DNA of 6,768 nt, taken from assembly GCA_023457875.1 (NCBI GenBank), contig JAEXBC010000416.1, positions 1-6,768 of the forward strand, read 5' to 3'. Positions 1 to 6,611 of the stretch are shown one piece after another (position 1 is the first letter of the stretch; each line of letters starts with the position of its first letter). Under the pieces are notes generated by a model, which had not been told where the DNA came from, did not search any database, and saw only the letters and a program-made list of their open reading frames with translations. The position numbers and the translations under genes were made by a program. This DNA comes from Bacillota bacterium. GTDB lineage: Bacteria; Bacillota; Clostridia; Lachnospirales; Cellulosilyticaceae.

Positions 1-321
1 AATATGCTTTCTGGTGGTCAAAAGCAGCGTGTTGCCATTGCAAGAGCTCTGGCTATGAAGCCAGAAGTAATGCTGTTTGATGAGCCAACTTCAGCCCTTG
101 ACTGTGAAATGGTAAAAGAAGTATTACAGGTTATTAAGGACCTTGCTCAGGAAGGCATGACGATGGTTATTGTGACGCATGAGATGGGCTTTGCTAAAGA
201 AGTGGGCACAAGACTATTATTTATGGATGAGGGCAAAATTATTGAACAAGGTGTACCTAAGGATGTTTTTGATGCACCGCAGCAGGAACGTACAAAGTTA
301 TTTTTTAGTAAAGTACTATAA
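1..321 (+). CDS. Amino-acid ABC transporter ATP-binding protein, 3' part (N-terminus outside window)
   Basis: This is the C-terminal ~106 residues of an ABC ATPase that would energise uptake of a polar amino acid, working at the inner face of the membrane with a permease and a binding protein. The fragment opens inside the signature motif ([16 protein letters not shown], fragment residues 2-17). Walker B follows ([12 protein letters not shown], 23-34), then the switch histidine in VTHEMGFA (H60). The run from the signature through THEMGFA and the closing sequence ([17 protein letters not shown]) are typical of the GlnQ/HisP/ArtP group. The frame is open from base 1, so the Met at position 4 is internal and not a start. 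The residue after the D-loop aspartate is Cys35, where this family usually has Pro. Walker A and the upstream partner genes lie to the left of the window. The substrate cannot be told from this part. A U-tract hairpin follows the stop, so this is the last gene of its operon. Confidence 0.93.
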   Translation, partial: NMLSGGQKQRVAIARALAMKPEVMLFDEPTSALDCEMVKEVLQVIKDLAQEGMTMVIVTHEMGFAKEVGTRLLFMDEGKIIEQGVPKDVFDAPQQERTKLFFSKVL

Positions 322-336
322 AGATGGTTAATCAAT

Positions 337-430
337 AGAGCTACTACATGAATGGATAGCAGATAGAAGATAAAAACTTGAGTTTTTTGTTCGCCTTATC
401 TGCTTTTCCAAGCTGTAGTAGCTTTTTTGT
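337..430 (+). terminator. Long nested hairpin terminator after the amino-acid ABC operon
   Basis: An outer stem of 10 perfect pairs (339-348 with 414-423) is directly followed by a T run (423-428), as in an intrinsic terminator. A second 8-bp stem is nested inside it (358-365 with 397-404), separated by a symmetric 9x9 internal loop. A third AT-rich stem closes the top (372-377 with 382-387). The whole fold is about 85 nt, unusually long for a simple terminator. Confidence 0.8.
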
Positions 431-507
431 TAACTAGAGGACTACTAGAGCCATAGGGCTTAAGCAATTGTTGGTAGAAAACAGCAAAAGGAAAAGTAGA
501 GGAGGTA

Positions 508-536
508 TTGACTTAGTAAAACAAAAGAGTTACTAT
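508..536 (+). promoter_or_regulatory. Candidate sigma-A promoter of the GntR-ABC operon
   Basis: TTGACT (508-513) and TACTAT (531-536) are separated by exactly 17 bp, giving 5/6 and 4/6 matches to the sigma-A -35 and -10 hexamers. Transcription would begin near 543, about 68 nt before the GntR start codon. The -10 hexamer lies inside the left arm of the large palindrome at 521-575, so a protein binding that palindrome would block this promoter. This is a pattern match only. Confidence 0.5.
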
Positions 537-575
537 CTGTATATATAAGATATACACAGGTAGTAACTCTTTTGT
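521..575. repeat. Large inverted repeat overlapping the promoter; candidate operator and/or bidirectional terminator
   Basis: Positions 521-535 are perfectly complementary to 561-575. The dyad continues inward (536-546 with 550-560) with one G-U pair and one mismatch, giving a ~26-bp stem around the 3-nt loop 547-549. The inner part, CTGTATAT facing ATATACACAG (537-559), is a symmetric site of the size that dimeric GntR repressors bind. The outer arms carry AAAAGAG on one side and CTCTTTT on the other, so the hairpin could also act as a weak terminator in both directions for read-through transcripts. RNA starting near 543 would lack the left arm, which makes an operator the better reading for the local promoter. 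Confidence 0.7.
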
Positions 576-598
576 GCTCTGCAAAAGTATATCTCAAA

Positions 599-603
599 AG
601 GAG
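599..603 (+). promoter_or_regulatory. Ribosome binding site fixing the GntR start at 611
   Basis: AGGAG lies 7 nt before the ATG at 611. The longer in-frame start at 572 has no such site, and its first codons fall in the right arm of the palindrome, so 611 is the supported start. Confidence 0.8.
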
Positions 604-610
604 TTGGGAA

Positions 611-985
611 ATGGATATTATTATTATTAATGATAGCGCAATGCCATTATATGAACAAATAACAAGTCAAATTAAGGAGATGATTTTAAAAGGACGATTG
701 GAACAAGGAGCTATGCTTCCTTCAATACGTATGATGGCTAAAGAACTTAAGGTAAGTATTATTACAGTGAAGAGGGCCTATGAAGACTTAGAACAGGAAG
801 GATTTGTAGAAACTACACCAGGTAAGGGAACCTATATTTCACTAGCTAATAAAGAAAGGCTTAGAGAAATACAAGTAAGTCACATAGAAGAGAAGCTTGA
901 AGAGATTGTGACTTGTGCAAAGAGTATTAATATGAGTGAAGAAGAGTTAAAGGAAAGGGTTACACTACTATTTAGGGAGGTATAG
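611..985 (+). CDS. GntR-family transcriptional regulator, YtrA subfamily
   Basis: This 124-residue protein is a short GntR regulator with a winged helix-turn-helix and almost no effector domain, as in YtrA/PmtR-type repressors. It starts with the conserved entry helix (PLYEQITSQIKEMIL, residues 12-26). The DNA-binding core follows (LPSIRMMAKELKVS, 36-49; ITVKRAYEDLEQEGFV, 51-66), and then the wing (TPGKGTYI, 69-76). Residues 77-124 form a charged helical tail of the kind used for dimerisation. The ATG at 611 is preferred over 572 because of its ribosome binding site and because family members begin just before the PLYEQI helix. The stop is 2 bp before the ATPase start, so it is the first gene of a three-gene operon. 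It probably represses its own promoter through the palindrome at 521-575 and is released by a signal linked to the transporter. That regulatory role is inferred from the family. Confidence 0.93.
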   Translation: MDIIIINDSAMPLYEQITSQIKEMILKGRLEQGAMLPSIRMMAKELKVSIITVKRAYEDLEQEGFVETTPGKGTYISLANKERLREIQVSHIEEKLEEIVTCAKSINMSEEELKERVTLLFREV

Positions 986-987
986 AA

Positions 988-1854
988 ATGGACGCAATTG
1001 TCTTTGAGAATGTGATAAAAAATATGGGAGATTTTACCCTTGATATTCCCGAACTTGCCATCAAAAAAGGGTATATCACTGGATTTATCGGAGAAAATGG
1101 TGCAGGGAAAACAACTACTATTAAGTTGATTTTAAATATGCTTTTGTTAGATCAAGGTGAGATTAAAATAGATGGTCTAGAAGTTAATCAGTATGCCAAA
1201 GAAATTAAACAAAAAATAGGTTATGTGGGAGAGCCTACGGGATATCCTCAAGAAAGCAAATTACATCATATTAAGCAAATGATTGCGCCTTTTTATGATA
1301 AATGGGATGAAGCTTTGTTTCAAAAGTATATTAAAGCTTTTGGACTTGTTCTTGATAAAAAGTATGGTGAGCTTTCTACCGGGCAAAAGAAGCAGTTTGC
1401 CTTAGTGATGGCACTATCCCATAAGCCAGATATTATCTTATTAGATGAACCAACAGCTGGACTTGATCCTGTAGTAAGAAGCAAAATGTTAGATGTGTTA
1501 ATGGCACATATGCAGGATGAAAATGTCACGATTTTTTATTCAACCCATATTACAAGTGACTTGGAGAGAGCAGGAGACTTTCTGGTTTATATTAAAGATG
1601 GAAGAATAGAAATGAATATAGAGATGGAGGCGTTATTAGACAATTATTGTATTGTAAAGGGCCCTAAGAGTTTATTTACCAAAGACACTAAAGAGGTATT
1701 AGTAAGCTACAGAAAAACAAGCTTAGGTGGTGAAGGCTTAGCAAAGGATAAAAAGCTAGCAAAAGCGTTTTTTGGAGATGAAGTAAAGTATATTACACCA
1801 ACCATAGAAGATATTATGGTATTTCTATCAGAGAGCAAGGAGGCATCATTATGA
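988..1854 (+). CDS. ABC transporter ATP-binding protein, YtrB/PmtA-like
   Basis: This 288-residue ABC ATPase should power the permease encoded next to it. Walker A is GENGAGKT (residues 35-42) and Walker B is IILLDEPTAGLDP (149-161). The switch histidine is H187 in STHI. The signature reads LSTGQ (129-133) instead of LSGGQ. The Q-loop position reads YVGEP (79-83), with Glu where most importers have Gln; both changes occur in drug- and peptide-export ATPases of the BcrA/YtrB type. About 90 residues after the ATPase core form a C-terminal extension of unknown role. A strong site (AGGGAGG, 974-980) lies 7 nt before the ATG, inside the end of the GntR gene. Its stop overlaps the permease start by ATGA, which suggests translational coupling. 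In Bacillus ytr and Staphylococcus pmt operons such ATPases sit with a GntR regulator and act on envelope-active compounds or peptides. The substrate here is unknown. Confidence 0.92.
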   Translation: MDAIVFENVIKNMGDFTLDIPELAIKKGYITGFIGENGAGKTTTIKLILNMLLLDQGEIKIDGLEVNQYAKEIKQKIGYVGEPTGYPQESKLHHIKQMIAPFYDKWDEALFQKYIKAFGLVLDKKYGELSTGQKKQFALVMALSHKPDIILLDEPTAGLDPVVRSKMLDVLMAHMQDENVTIFYSTHITSDLERAGDFLVYIKDGRIEMNIEMEALLDNYCIVKGPKSLFTKDTKEVLVSYRKTSLGGEGLAKDKKLAKAFFGDEVKYITPTIEDIMVFLSESKEASL

Positions 1855-2507
1855 ATGAAATAATGAAGATGGTTAAGAAAGATTTTTTATATTTAACAAG
1901 TTCAGCTAAATCCTCCCTATTTGTTGCGTTTATCATATGCTTTTTTATGCCCTTTGGAAGTTTAGCGACGTGCATTGTTGTGCCGGCACTAATGGGCTAT
2001 GTACTGGTTTATACCTCCATGGCATATGAGGAGCGAAGCAAGGTTGAACTATTAAATGCATCTTTGCCTATTACAAGAAAAGAATTATGTAGTGCAAAAT
2101 ATATAGAAAGCATACTTTATGTTGTGGGAGGCTGTATACTATCTTTAATTGGCACCACCCTTCATTTGTTTTCTCAGCTTCATTTAGAAGCAAGACAGGT
2201 AGTGGAAATTTTACCTGGATTAATGATAATGGCCCTTATTGTAGGAGGTATTTATATTGGTATTATACTACCTGTAGTGTTTTTGCTTGGTACAGTGAAG
2301 GCGCGTTATTACTTGATGTTTAGCTATATTATTGTTTTTATGCTAGCCAATATGAGTGGCGGCATCCAAATGAGTCAAGGCCTACTCAAGGTACTTAATC
2401 AAAGAGGAAGTGTCTTATTATCTCTAGGAATAGTATTAGCAATAGGTATTTTATATGTTTCCTATGTGATTAGCGTTAAGTTATGGCGTAAGAAAGATTT
2501 TAAGTAG
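1851..2507 (+). CDS. ABC-2 type transporter permease (ABC2_membrane_5-like)
   Basis: This 218-residue integral membrane protein is the likely partner of the ATPase just upstream. Hydrophobic stretches suggest six membrane segments at about residues 22-38, 40-57, 88-107, 121-147, 153-167 and 188-209, with a positive C-terminus (KLWRKKDFK). The first cytoplasmic loop carries YEERSKVELLNASLPITRK (59-77) followed by ELCSAKY. This 'E-x-S-K ... SLP-[IV]-[ST]-R ... KY' pattern is typical of the ABC2_membrane_5 family, seen in PmtB-like permeases. No extracytoplasmic peptidase or large outer domain is present. The ribosome binding site AAGGAGG (1837-1843) is 7 nt before the ATG, and the ATG overlaps the ATPase stop. 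I see no second permease or second ATPase after it, so the active transporter is probably a homodimer of each, or uses partners elsewhere. Exporter function is inferred from the family. Confidence 0.88.
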   Translation: MNEIMKMVKKDFLYLTSSAKSSLFVAFIICFFMPFGSLATCIVVPALMGYVLVYTSMAYEERSKVELLNASLPITRKELCSAKYIESILYVVGGCILSLIGTTLHLFSQLHLEARQVVEILPGLMIMALIVGGIYIGIILPVVFLLGTVKARYYLMFSYIIVFMLANMSGGIQMSQGLLKVLNQRGSVLLSLGIVLAIGILYVSYVISVKLWRKKDFK

Positions 2508-2570
2508 CCAATCCCTGTGATTTGCTTTATAATTGATAAAGTAAATTGTATTAGAAGAGGATTATAGATA

Positions 2571-3095
2571 ATGAAGATATGGCAACATTTTTATACCATT
2601 ACAAAACACAGGCATCAAGTCATCAAACATTGCTTAAAGGCGGGAATTTTTTTCCAAGGCTGCTTGCATGATCTTTCAAAATATCATCCAGCAGAATTTA
2701 TGATTGGAGCAAGATATTATCAAGGAAATAGAAGCCCAAATGAAGGTGAGCGGGAAGCTTATGGTTATTCTAAGGCATGGATGCGTCATAAGGGGAGAAA
2801 CAAGCATCATTTTGAATATTGGACGGATTATGACCCTGATACTAGAATGCTTAGGCCGGTTGAGATGCCACAAAAGTATGTCATAGAAATGTTTTGTGAC
2901 CGAGTAGCTGCGAGCAAAATTTACAAGAAAGATAAATATAATGATAGCTGTCCACTAGAATATTTCTTATCTGCAAAGAAAAAGCGCTTTATTCATCCCA
3001 AGACATCTGAGGAAATAGAAAAATTATTAGTCATGCTAGCTGAAAAGGGAGAAAAGGAAACTTTTTCCTACATTCGAGGCTTAAAGAAGGGCTGA
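2571..3095 (+). CDS. DUF5662-like protein of unknown function
   Basis: This 174-residue soluble protein has no signal peptide or membrane segment. It resembles the DUF5662 family common in Clostridia, whose members are sometimes mislabelled catalase; no activity is established to my knowledge. Conserved-looking blocks are HDLSKYHPAEF (33-43), YYQGNRSPNEGERE (49-62), AWMRHKGRNKHHFEYW (69-84), and MFCDRVAASKIY (107-118). The His-Asp pair 33-34, H73, H79/H80, E82 and D110 could form a metal site like that of HD-domain phosphohydrolases, but this is inference from the residue pattern. The C-terminal part (SEEIEKLLVMLAEKGEKETFSYIRG) is helical. The start ATG follows GAGG (2557-2560) at 10 nt, a moderate site. 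It lies 63 bp after the permease with no terminator between, so it may be read with the exporter operon or have its own start; a functional link is not shown. Confidence 0.82.
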   Translation: MKIWQHFYTITKHRHQVIKHCLKAGIFFQGCLHDLSKYHPAEFMIGARYYQGNRSPNEGEREAYGYSKAWMRHKGRNKHHFEYWTDYDPDTRMLRPVEMPQKYVIEMFCDRVAASKIYKKDKYNDSCPLEYFLSAKKKRFIHPKTSEEIEKLLVMLAEKGEKETFSYIRGLKKG

Positions 3096-3096
3096 G

Positions 3097-3129
3097 CATA
3101 TGCGGCATTCATATGACATTCATATGAAT
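3097..3129. repeat. Tandem 11-bp repeat with three CATATG cores
   Basis: CATTCATATGA occurs twice back to back (3106-3116 and 3117-3127). The second copy is part of a perfect 12-bp palindrome, ATTCATATGAAT (3118-3129). A third CATATG lies at 3097-3102. The three cores start 13 and 11 bp apart, about one helical turn each. This is directly visible; a binding-site role is inference. Confidence 0.75.
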
Positions 3130-3163
3130 AGATTAATATATTTTTATAAATATAATAAAAAAA

Positions 3164-3192
3164 AGAGGAAAAAGGCATTAGATGTAGAATAT
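3164..3192 (+). promoter_or_regulatory. Candidate sigma-H promoter of hpf
   Basis: Positions 3164-3172 fit the Bacillus sigma-H -35 consensus RnAGGAwWW. Positions 3184-3192 fit the -10 consensus RnnGAATWW at every defined base, with an 11-bp spacer; 11-12 is the usual spacing. Transcription would start near 3200, leaving a ~56-nt leader before the hpf ATG. An A/T-rich block (3141-3164) just upstream could act as an UP element. The hpf (yvyD) gene of B. subtilis is known to be under sigma-H as well as sigma-B, which makes the match biologically sensible. No good sigma-A pair is seen nearer the gene. Confidence 0.55.
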
Positions 3193-3255
3193 TTATAGTA
3201 TAACCCTATGATATGATAGCAATAATAGTCATAGAGTTGAAAGGAGAGATTCATT

Positions 3256-3798
3256 ATGAAATACATCATTAGTGGAAAAAACATTGAACTTACAGCGGCA
3301 TTAGAAAATGCAGTGGGAGAGAAGATTGTAAAGCTAGACAGATATTTTGATGATAGTGTATTAGCTCAAGTTACACTTAGTGTAGAAAAAGCAATTCATA
3401 TGATTGAAATTACCATTCCTTTTAATAGCTCTTTACTAAGGGCAGAAGTAGAAGGAAAAAATATGTACAGTATTATAGATGATGCAGTTGCTGTTATAGA
3501 AAAACAAATTAACAAGTATAAAAACAGGCTCAGAGATAAACATAGAAACATATCAATTAATCAATTGAACCCTTCCTTCTTAAAAGAAGAAGAAAGTGAC
3601 GATGTAACAATTAAAATTGATAAGACAAAGAAATTTGCTATCAAACCTATGAACGCAGAAGAAGCCGTGCTTCAAATGGAATTAGTAGGACATAACTTTT
3701 TTGTTTACTTAGATGGTGAAACAGAAGAGGTTAATGTAGTATATAAGAGAAAGAATGGCACATATGGTCTTATCGAACCTGTATTAGATGAAGAATAG
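3256..3798 (+). CDS. hpf: Ribosome hibernation promoting factor, long form
   Basis: This 180-residue long HPF binds the small ribosomal subunit at the decoding region and joins two 70S ribosomes into translationally silent 100S dimers in stationary phase or starvation. The N-terminal S30AE/YfiA domain spans about residues 1-98 (MKYIISGKNIELTAALENAV at the start; basic KQINKYKNRLRDKHR near 83-97 for rRNA contact). A charged linker follows. The C-terminal dimerisation domain spans about 126-176, with the hallmark KPMNAEEAVLQMELVGHNFFVYLD (130-153, written as seen in two blocks: KPMNAEEAVLQ and GHNFFVYLD) and YGLIEP (170-175). The length matches Firmicute long HPF, so no separate dimerising factor is needed. 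AGGAG (3242-3246) lies 9 nt before the ATG. It is a single-gene unit, with a sigma-H-like promoter upstream and a terminator downstream. Placement just before secA is the usual order in many Firmicutes. Confidence 0.96.
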   Translation: MKYIISGKNIELTAALENAVGEKIVKLDRYFDDSVLAQVTLSVEKAIHMIEITIPFNSSLLRAEVEGKNMYSIIDDAVAVIEKQINKYKNRLRDKHRNISINQLNPSFLKEEESDDVTIKIDKTKKFAIKPMNAEEAVLQMELVGHNFFVYLDGETEEVNVVYKRKNGTYGLIEPVLDEE

Positions 3799-3803
3799 AA
3801 GCT

Positions 3804-3843
3804 AGAAGGTGTAAGGGCAAGCTATAGCCCATACACCTTTTTT
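3804..3843 (+). terminator. Intrinsic terminator of hpf
   Basis: A 13-bp stem (3806-3818 with 3827-3839) with a single A-A mismatch and an 8-nt loop is followed by a run of six T (3838-3843). It begins 7 bp after the hpf stop, so hpf and secA are separately transcribed apart from any read-through. Confidence 0.9.
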
Positions 3844-3911
3844 GTGGCGATTGGTAAAAAATAGGGCTTATTGAATGAAAAATAATGGGCATAATTGGAA
3901 TAAACGCCTAG

Positions 3912-3940
3912 TTGTAATGCACTATAATCTTTGATATACT
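3912..3940 (+). promoter_or_regulatory. Sigma-A promoter of secA with extended -10
   Basis: TTGTAA (3912-3917) and TATACT (3935-3940) are 17 bp apart, and the -10 is preceded by TGA (3932-3934), an extended TGn motif. Transcription would begin near 3947, giving a ~69-nt leader before the TTG start at 4016. A TATAAT at 3923-3928 has no properly spaced -35 and is less likely. The leader shows no obvious secM-like arrest peptide frame. Confidence 0.65.
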
Positions 3941-4003
3941 TATTTTTAGTGTTTACTTAATAATAAGACATCAAATTGTATGAATATACATATTAAAAAT
4001 AAA

Positions 4004-4010
4004 GAGGTGA
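4004..4010 (+). promoter_or_regulatory. Ribosome binding site fixing the secA start at TTG 4016
   Basis: GAGGTGA is seven bases complementary to the 16S 3' end and ends 5 nt before TTG at 4016. The ATG at 3980 has no purine-rich site in front of it, and this binding site would lie inside the gene if that ATG were used. Confidence 0.8.
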
Positions 4011-4015
4011 ACAAT

Positions 4016-6595
4016 TTGAAATTAATAGATAAAATTTTTGGTACTCATTCAGAAAGAGAGCTTAAAAGAATAGAGCCTATTGTACAAAAGGTTGAATCTT
4101 TTGATGAAGCTATGCAACAGCTTTCTGATGAGGAGTTAAAGCATAAAACGGTGGAATTTAAAGAGCGTCTAGCAAAAGGCGAGACTTTAGATGATATTTT
4201 GCCAGAAGCTTATGCTGTTTGTAGAGAGGCAAGTTGGCGTGTACTGCATAAAAAGCATTTTCGCGTTCAAATCATTGGTGGTATCATCCTTCATCATGGA
4301 CGTATTGCAGAAATGAGAACTGGTGAAGGTAAAACCTTAGTGGGAATGTTACCAGCATACTTAAATGCACTTGAAGGTAAGGGTGTGCATGTTGTTACTG
4401 TTAATGACTACTTAGCACAACGTGACTCACAAGAAATTGGACAAGTACACAATTTCTTGGGTGTTAGTGTAGGTTGTATTCTAAGTAATATGTCTAGTGT
4501 AGAGCGAAGAGAGGCCTATAACTGTGATATTACCTACGGAACCAATAATGAGTTTGGATTTGATTATTTGCGTGATAATATGGTGCTTTATGCTGAAGAA
4601 ATGGTGCAAAGAGACCTTAACTATGCTGTAATCGACGAAGTTGACTCTGTGCTTATTGACGAGGCCAGAACACCTCTTATTATTTCAGGGCAAGGTTCAA
4701 AATCAACTAAGCTTTATACCTCTGCAGATGTATTTGTACGTCGACTCACAAAAGGTAGACTTCTTGGAGAAGAAACTGCCATGAGCAATTTGATGCGTGA
4801 AGAGATTGAAGAAGAAGGCGACTATGTTGTTGATGAAAAACAAAAGACGGTTACCTTAACTCAAGATGGTATTAAAAAGGCAGAACAATATTTTGGACTA
4901 GACAATTTAGCAGATCCAGATAATATGGAGATCCAACACCATATTAATATTGCACTTAAAGCCCATAACCTCATGCATAGAGAGAAAGATTATATTATCA
5001 ATGAGGAAGGCGAAATCATTATTGTAGATGAGTTCACTGGTCGTTTGATGGATGGTCGTCGTTACTCAGATGGACTTCATCAGGCAATCGAAGCTAAAGA
5101 GGGTGTTGAAGTAAGAAAAGAAAGTCAAACACTTGCTACAATTACTTTCCAAAATTACTTTAATAAATATGCAAAAAAAGCTGGTATGACAGGTACAGCC
5201 CTAACAGAAGAAAATGAATTTAGAGACATCTATTCAATGGACGTTATTGTGATTCCAACAAATATGCCTGTTATCCGTAAGGATCATCCAGATATTGTAT
5301 TTAAGAAAAAAGATGCAAAATTTAAAGCTGTTATCGAAGATATTAAAGAATGCTATAAAAAAGGACAGCCAGTACTGGTTGGTACAGTTACAATTGATAC
5401 CTCTGAGCTTTTAAGTAATATGCTTAAAAAAGAAGGCGTTAAGCATCAGGTGCTTAATGCGAAGTACCATGCTAAAGAAGCAGAAATTATCGCATTAGCT
5501 GGTAAAAAAGGTGCTGTAACGATTGCAACTAATATGGCAGGTCGTGGAACAGATATTCAACTTGAGGAAGGCGTACAAGCATTAGGTGGTTTAAAAATCA
5601 TCGGCACAGAGCGCCATGAATCAAGACGTATTGATAATCAGCTCCGTGGACGTTCTGGTCGTCAAGGAGACCCAGGAGAATCAAGATTTTATCTTGCACT
5701 AGAAGATGATTTGATGAGACTGTTTACGCCAGAGGCTACTCTTAAAATGTTTGATGCACTAGGACTTCCTGATGACGAGCCAATAGAGCATAAAATTCTT
5801 AGTTCAGCTATTGAGCGTGCTCAAAAGAAGGTTGAAGGTAACAACTTTGGTATACGTAAACATTTATTAGAATATGATAAAATCATGAATGATCAAAGAG
5901 AAATCATTTATGCTGAAAGATATAAGGTGCTTAAGAATGAGAATTTGCGTGAGAATATTTTATCAATGGTTAAAGATGTGATTGACTCAATCGTTGATAA
6001 CGCCACAAACGGTATTGAATATGCAGAAGAATGGAATATGCCTAGTATGCTAGAACATCTTCGTAGCATTATTCCTGTACAAAATATTACCTTTACCAAA
6101 GAAGAACAAGAAAAGCTTACACCAGAAGCTTTAAAAGATAAGATTTACGAAGAAGCTGAAAAACTATATGTTGCTAAAGAGACAGAAGTTGGAGAGAGAA
6201 TTAGAGAAATAGAACGCGTGCTTCTACTTAAGGTAATTGATCAAAAATGGATGGATCATCTAGATAATATGGATCAAATGAAACAAGGTGTAAATCTTCA
6301 AGCATATGGTCAGAGAGATCCAATTGTGGAATATCGTTTCCTAAGCTTTGATATTTTTGAGGAAATGACTGAAAATATTAAAATGGATACTGTAAAAGCC
6401 CTTTACCATGTACGTATTGTAGAGAATAAAGAAATCAAACGTGAGAGGGTAGCAGAGCCTATTGCTGTAAATCATAGTGATGAGAGCTTGGGTGCAAAAC
6501 CAATTGTAAAAAAAGAAAAAGTAGGAAGAAATGACCTTTGTCCATGTGGAAGTGGTAAAAAGTATAAAGTATGCTGTGGCAAAAATGAAAAATAG
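4016..6595 (+). CDS. secA: Protein translocase ATPase subunit SecA
   Basis: SecA is the motor that pushes unfolded preproteins through the SecYEG channel. With the TTG start it has 859 residues and opens [16 protein letters not shown] (first residue read as Met), as family members do. Walker A is MRTGEGKT (100-107, Lys106). Walker B is VIDEVD (205-210, Asp207). The preprotein cross-linking domain spans about 226-370. The second nucleotide-binding fold carries [11 protein letters not shown] (503-513) and [13 protein letters not shown] (542-554). Helical scaffold and wing motifs follow ([32 protein letters not shown]). The tail is a zinc-binding finger, [14 protein letters not shown], with Cys842, Cys844, Cys853 and Cys854, used for SecB/ribosome or lipid contacts in other species. 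About 20 residues near 246-267 ([20 protein letters not shown] region) are extra compared with B. subtilis SecA as I recall it. The gene stands alone with its own promoter and terminator. The longer ATG at 3980 would add 12 residues and is unlikely. Confidence 0.97.
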   Translation: MKLIDKIFGTHSERELKRIEPIVQKVESFDEAMQQLSDEELKHKTVEFKERLAKGETLDDILPEAYAVCREASWRVLHKKHFRVQIIGGIILHHGRIAEMRTGEGKTLVGMLPAYLNALEGKGVHVVTVNDYLAQRDSQEIGQVHNFLGVSVGCILSNMSSVERREAYNCDITYGTNNEFGFDYLRDNMVLYAEEMVQRDLNYAVIDEVDSVLIDEARTPLIISGQGSKSTKLYTSADVFVRRLTKGRLLGEETAMSNLMREEIEEEGDYVVDEKQKTVTLTQDGIKKAEQYFGLDNLADPDNMEIQHHINIALKAHNLMHREKDYIINEEGEIIIVDEFTGRLMDGRRYSDGLHQAIEAKEGVEVRKESQTLATITFQNYFNKYAKKAGMTGTALTEENEFRDIYSMDVIVIPTNMPVIRKDHPDIVFKKKDAKFKAVIEDIKECYKKGQPVLVGTVTIDTSELLSNMLKKEGVKHQVLNAKYHAKEAEIIALAGKKGAVTIATNMAGRGTDIQLEEGVQALGGLKIIGTERHESRRIDNQLRGRSGRQGDPGESRFYLALEDDLMRLFTPEATLKMFDALGLPDDEPIEHKILSSAIERAQKKVEGNNFGIRKHLLEYDKIMNDQREIIYAERYKVLKNENLRENILSMVKDVIDSIVDNATNGIEYAEEWNMPSMLEHLRSIIPVQNITFTKEEQEKLTPEALKDKIYEEAEKLYVAKETEVGERIREIERVLLLKVIDQKWMDHLDNMDQMKQGVNLQAYGQRDPIVEYRFLSFDIFEEMTENIKMDTVKALYHVRIVENKEIKRERVAEPIAVNHSDESLGAKPIVKKEKVGRNDLCPCGSGKKYKVCCGKNEK

Positions 6596-6611
6596 ATAAT
6601 CAATATGACAG

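Noticed and set aside
147..335. Minus-strand frame opposite the amino-acid ABC ATPase
   Set aside because: It is antisense to highly conserved ATPase motifs and resembles no known protein. The minus-strand frames at 1320-1529, 2676-2873 and 5908-6099 were rejected for the same reason.
470..548. Possible 25-codon peptide from TTG 470 region into the palindrome
   Set aside because: There is no ribosome binding site before it, it has a non-ATG start, and it overlaps the promoter and dyad.
572..610. Upstream extension of the GntR regulator from ATG 572
   Set aside because: It has no ribosome binding site, its first codons fall in the palindrome arm, and family members start near the PLYEQI helix. 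ATG 611 has AGGAG at 7 nt.
2528..2533. TATAAT as a promoter for the DUF5662 gene
   Set aside because: There is no -35 at 16-18 bp and no TGn extension. The short CTTTAT/ATAAAG dyad around it is weak, so it was not listed as a feature.
2704..2886. Plus-strand overlapping frame of 60 codons inside the DUF5662 gene
   Set aside because: It lies wholly inside a well-supported gene in another frame and shows no recognisable motif.
3947..4015. secM-like arrest peptide or other leader control of secA
   Set aside because: The ~69-nt leader has no ribosome binding site plus frame of useful length, and no stable hairpin sequestering the secA start was seen by eye.
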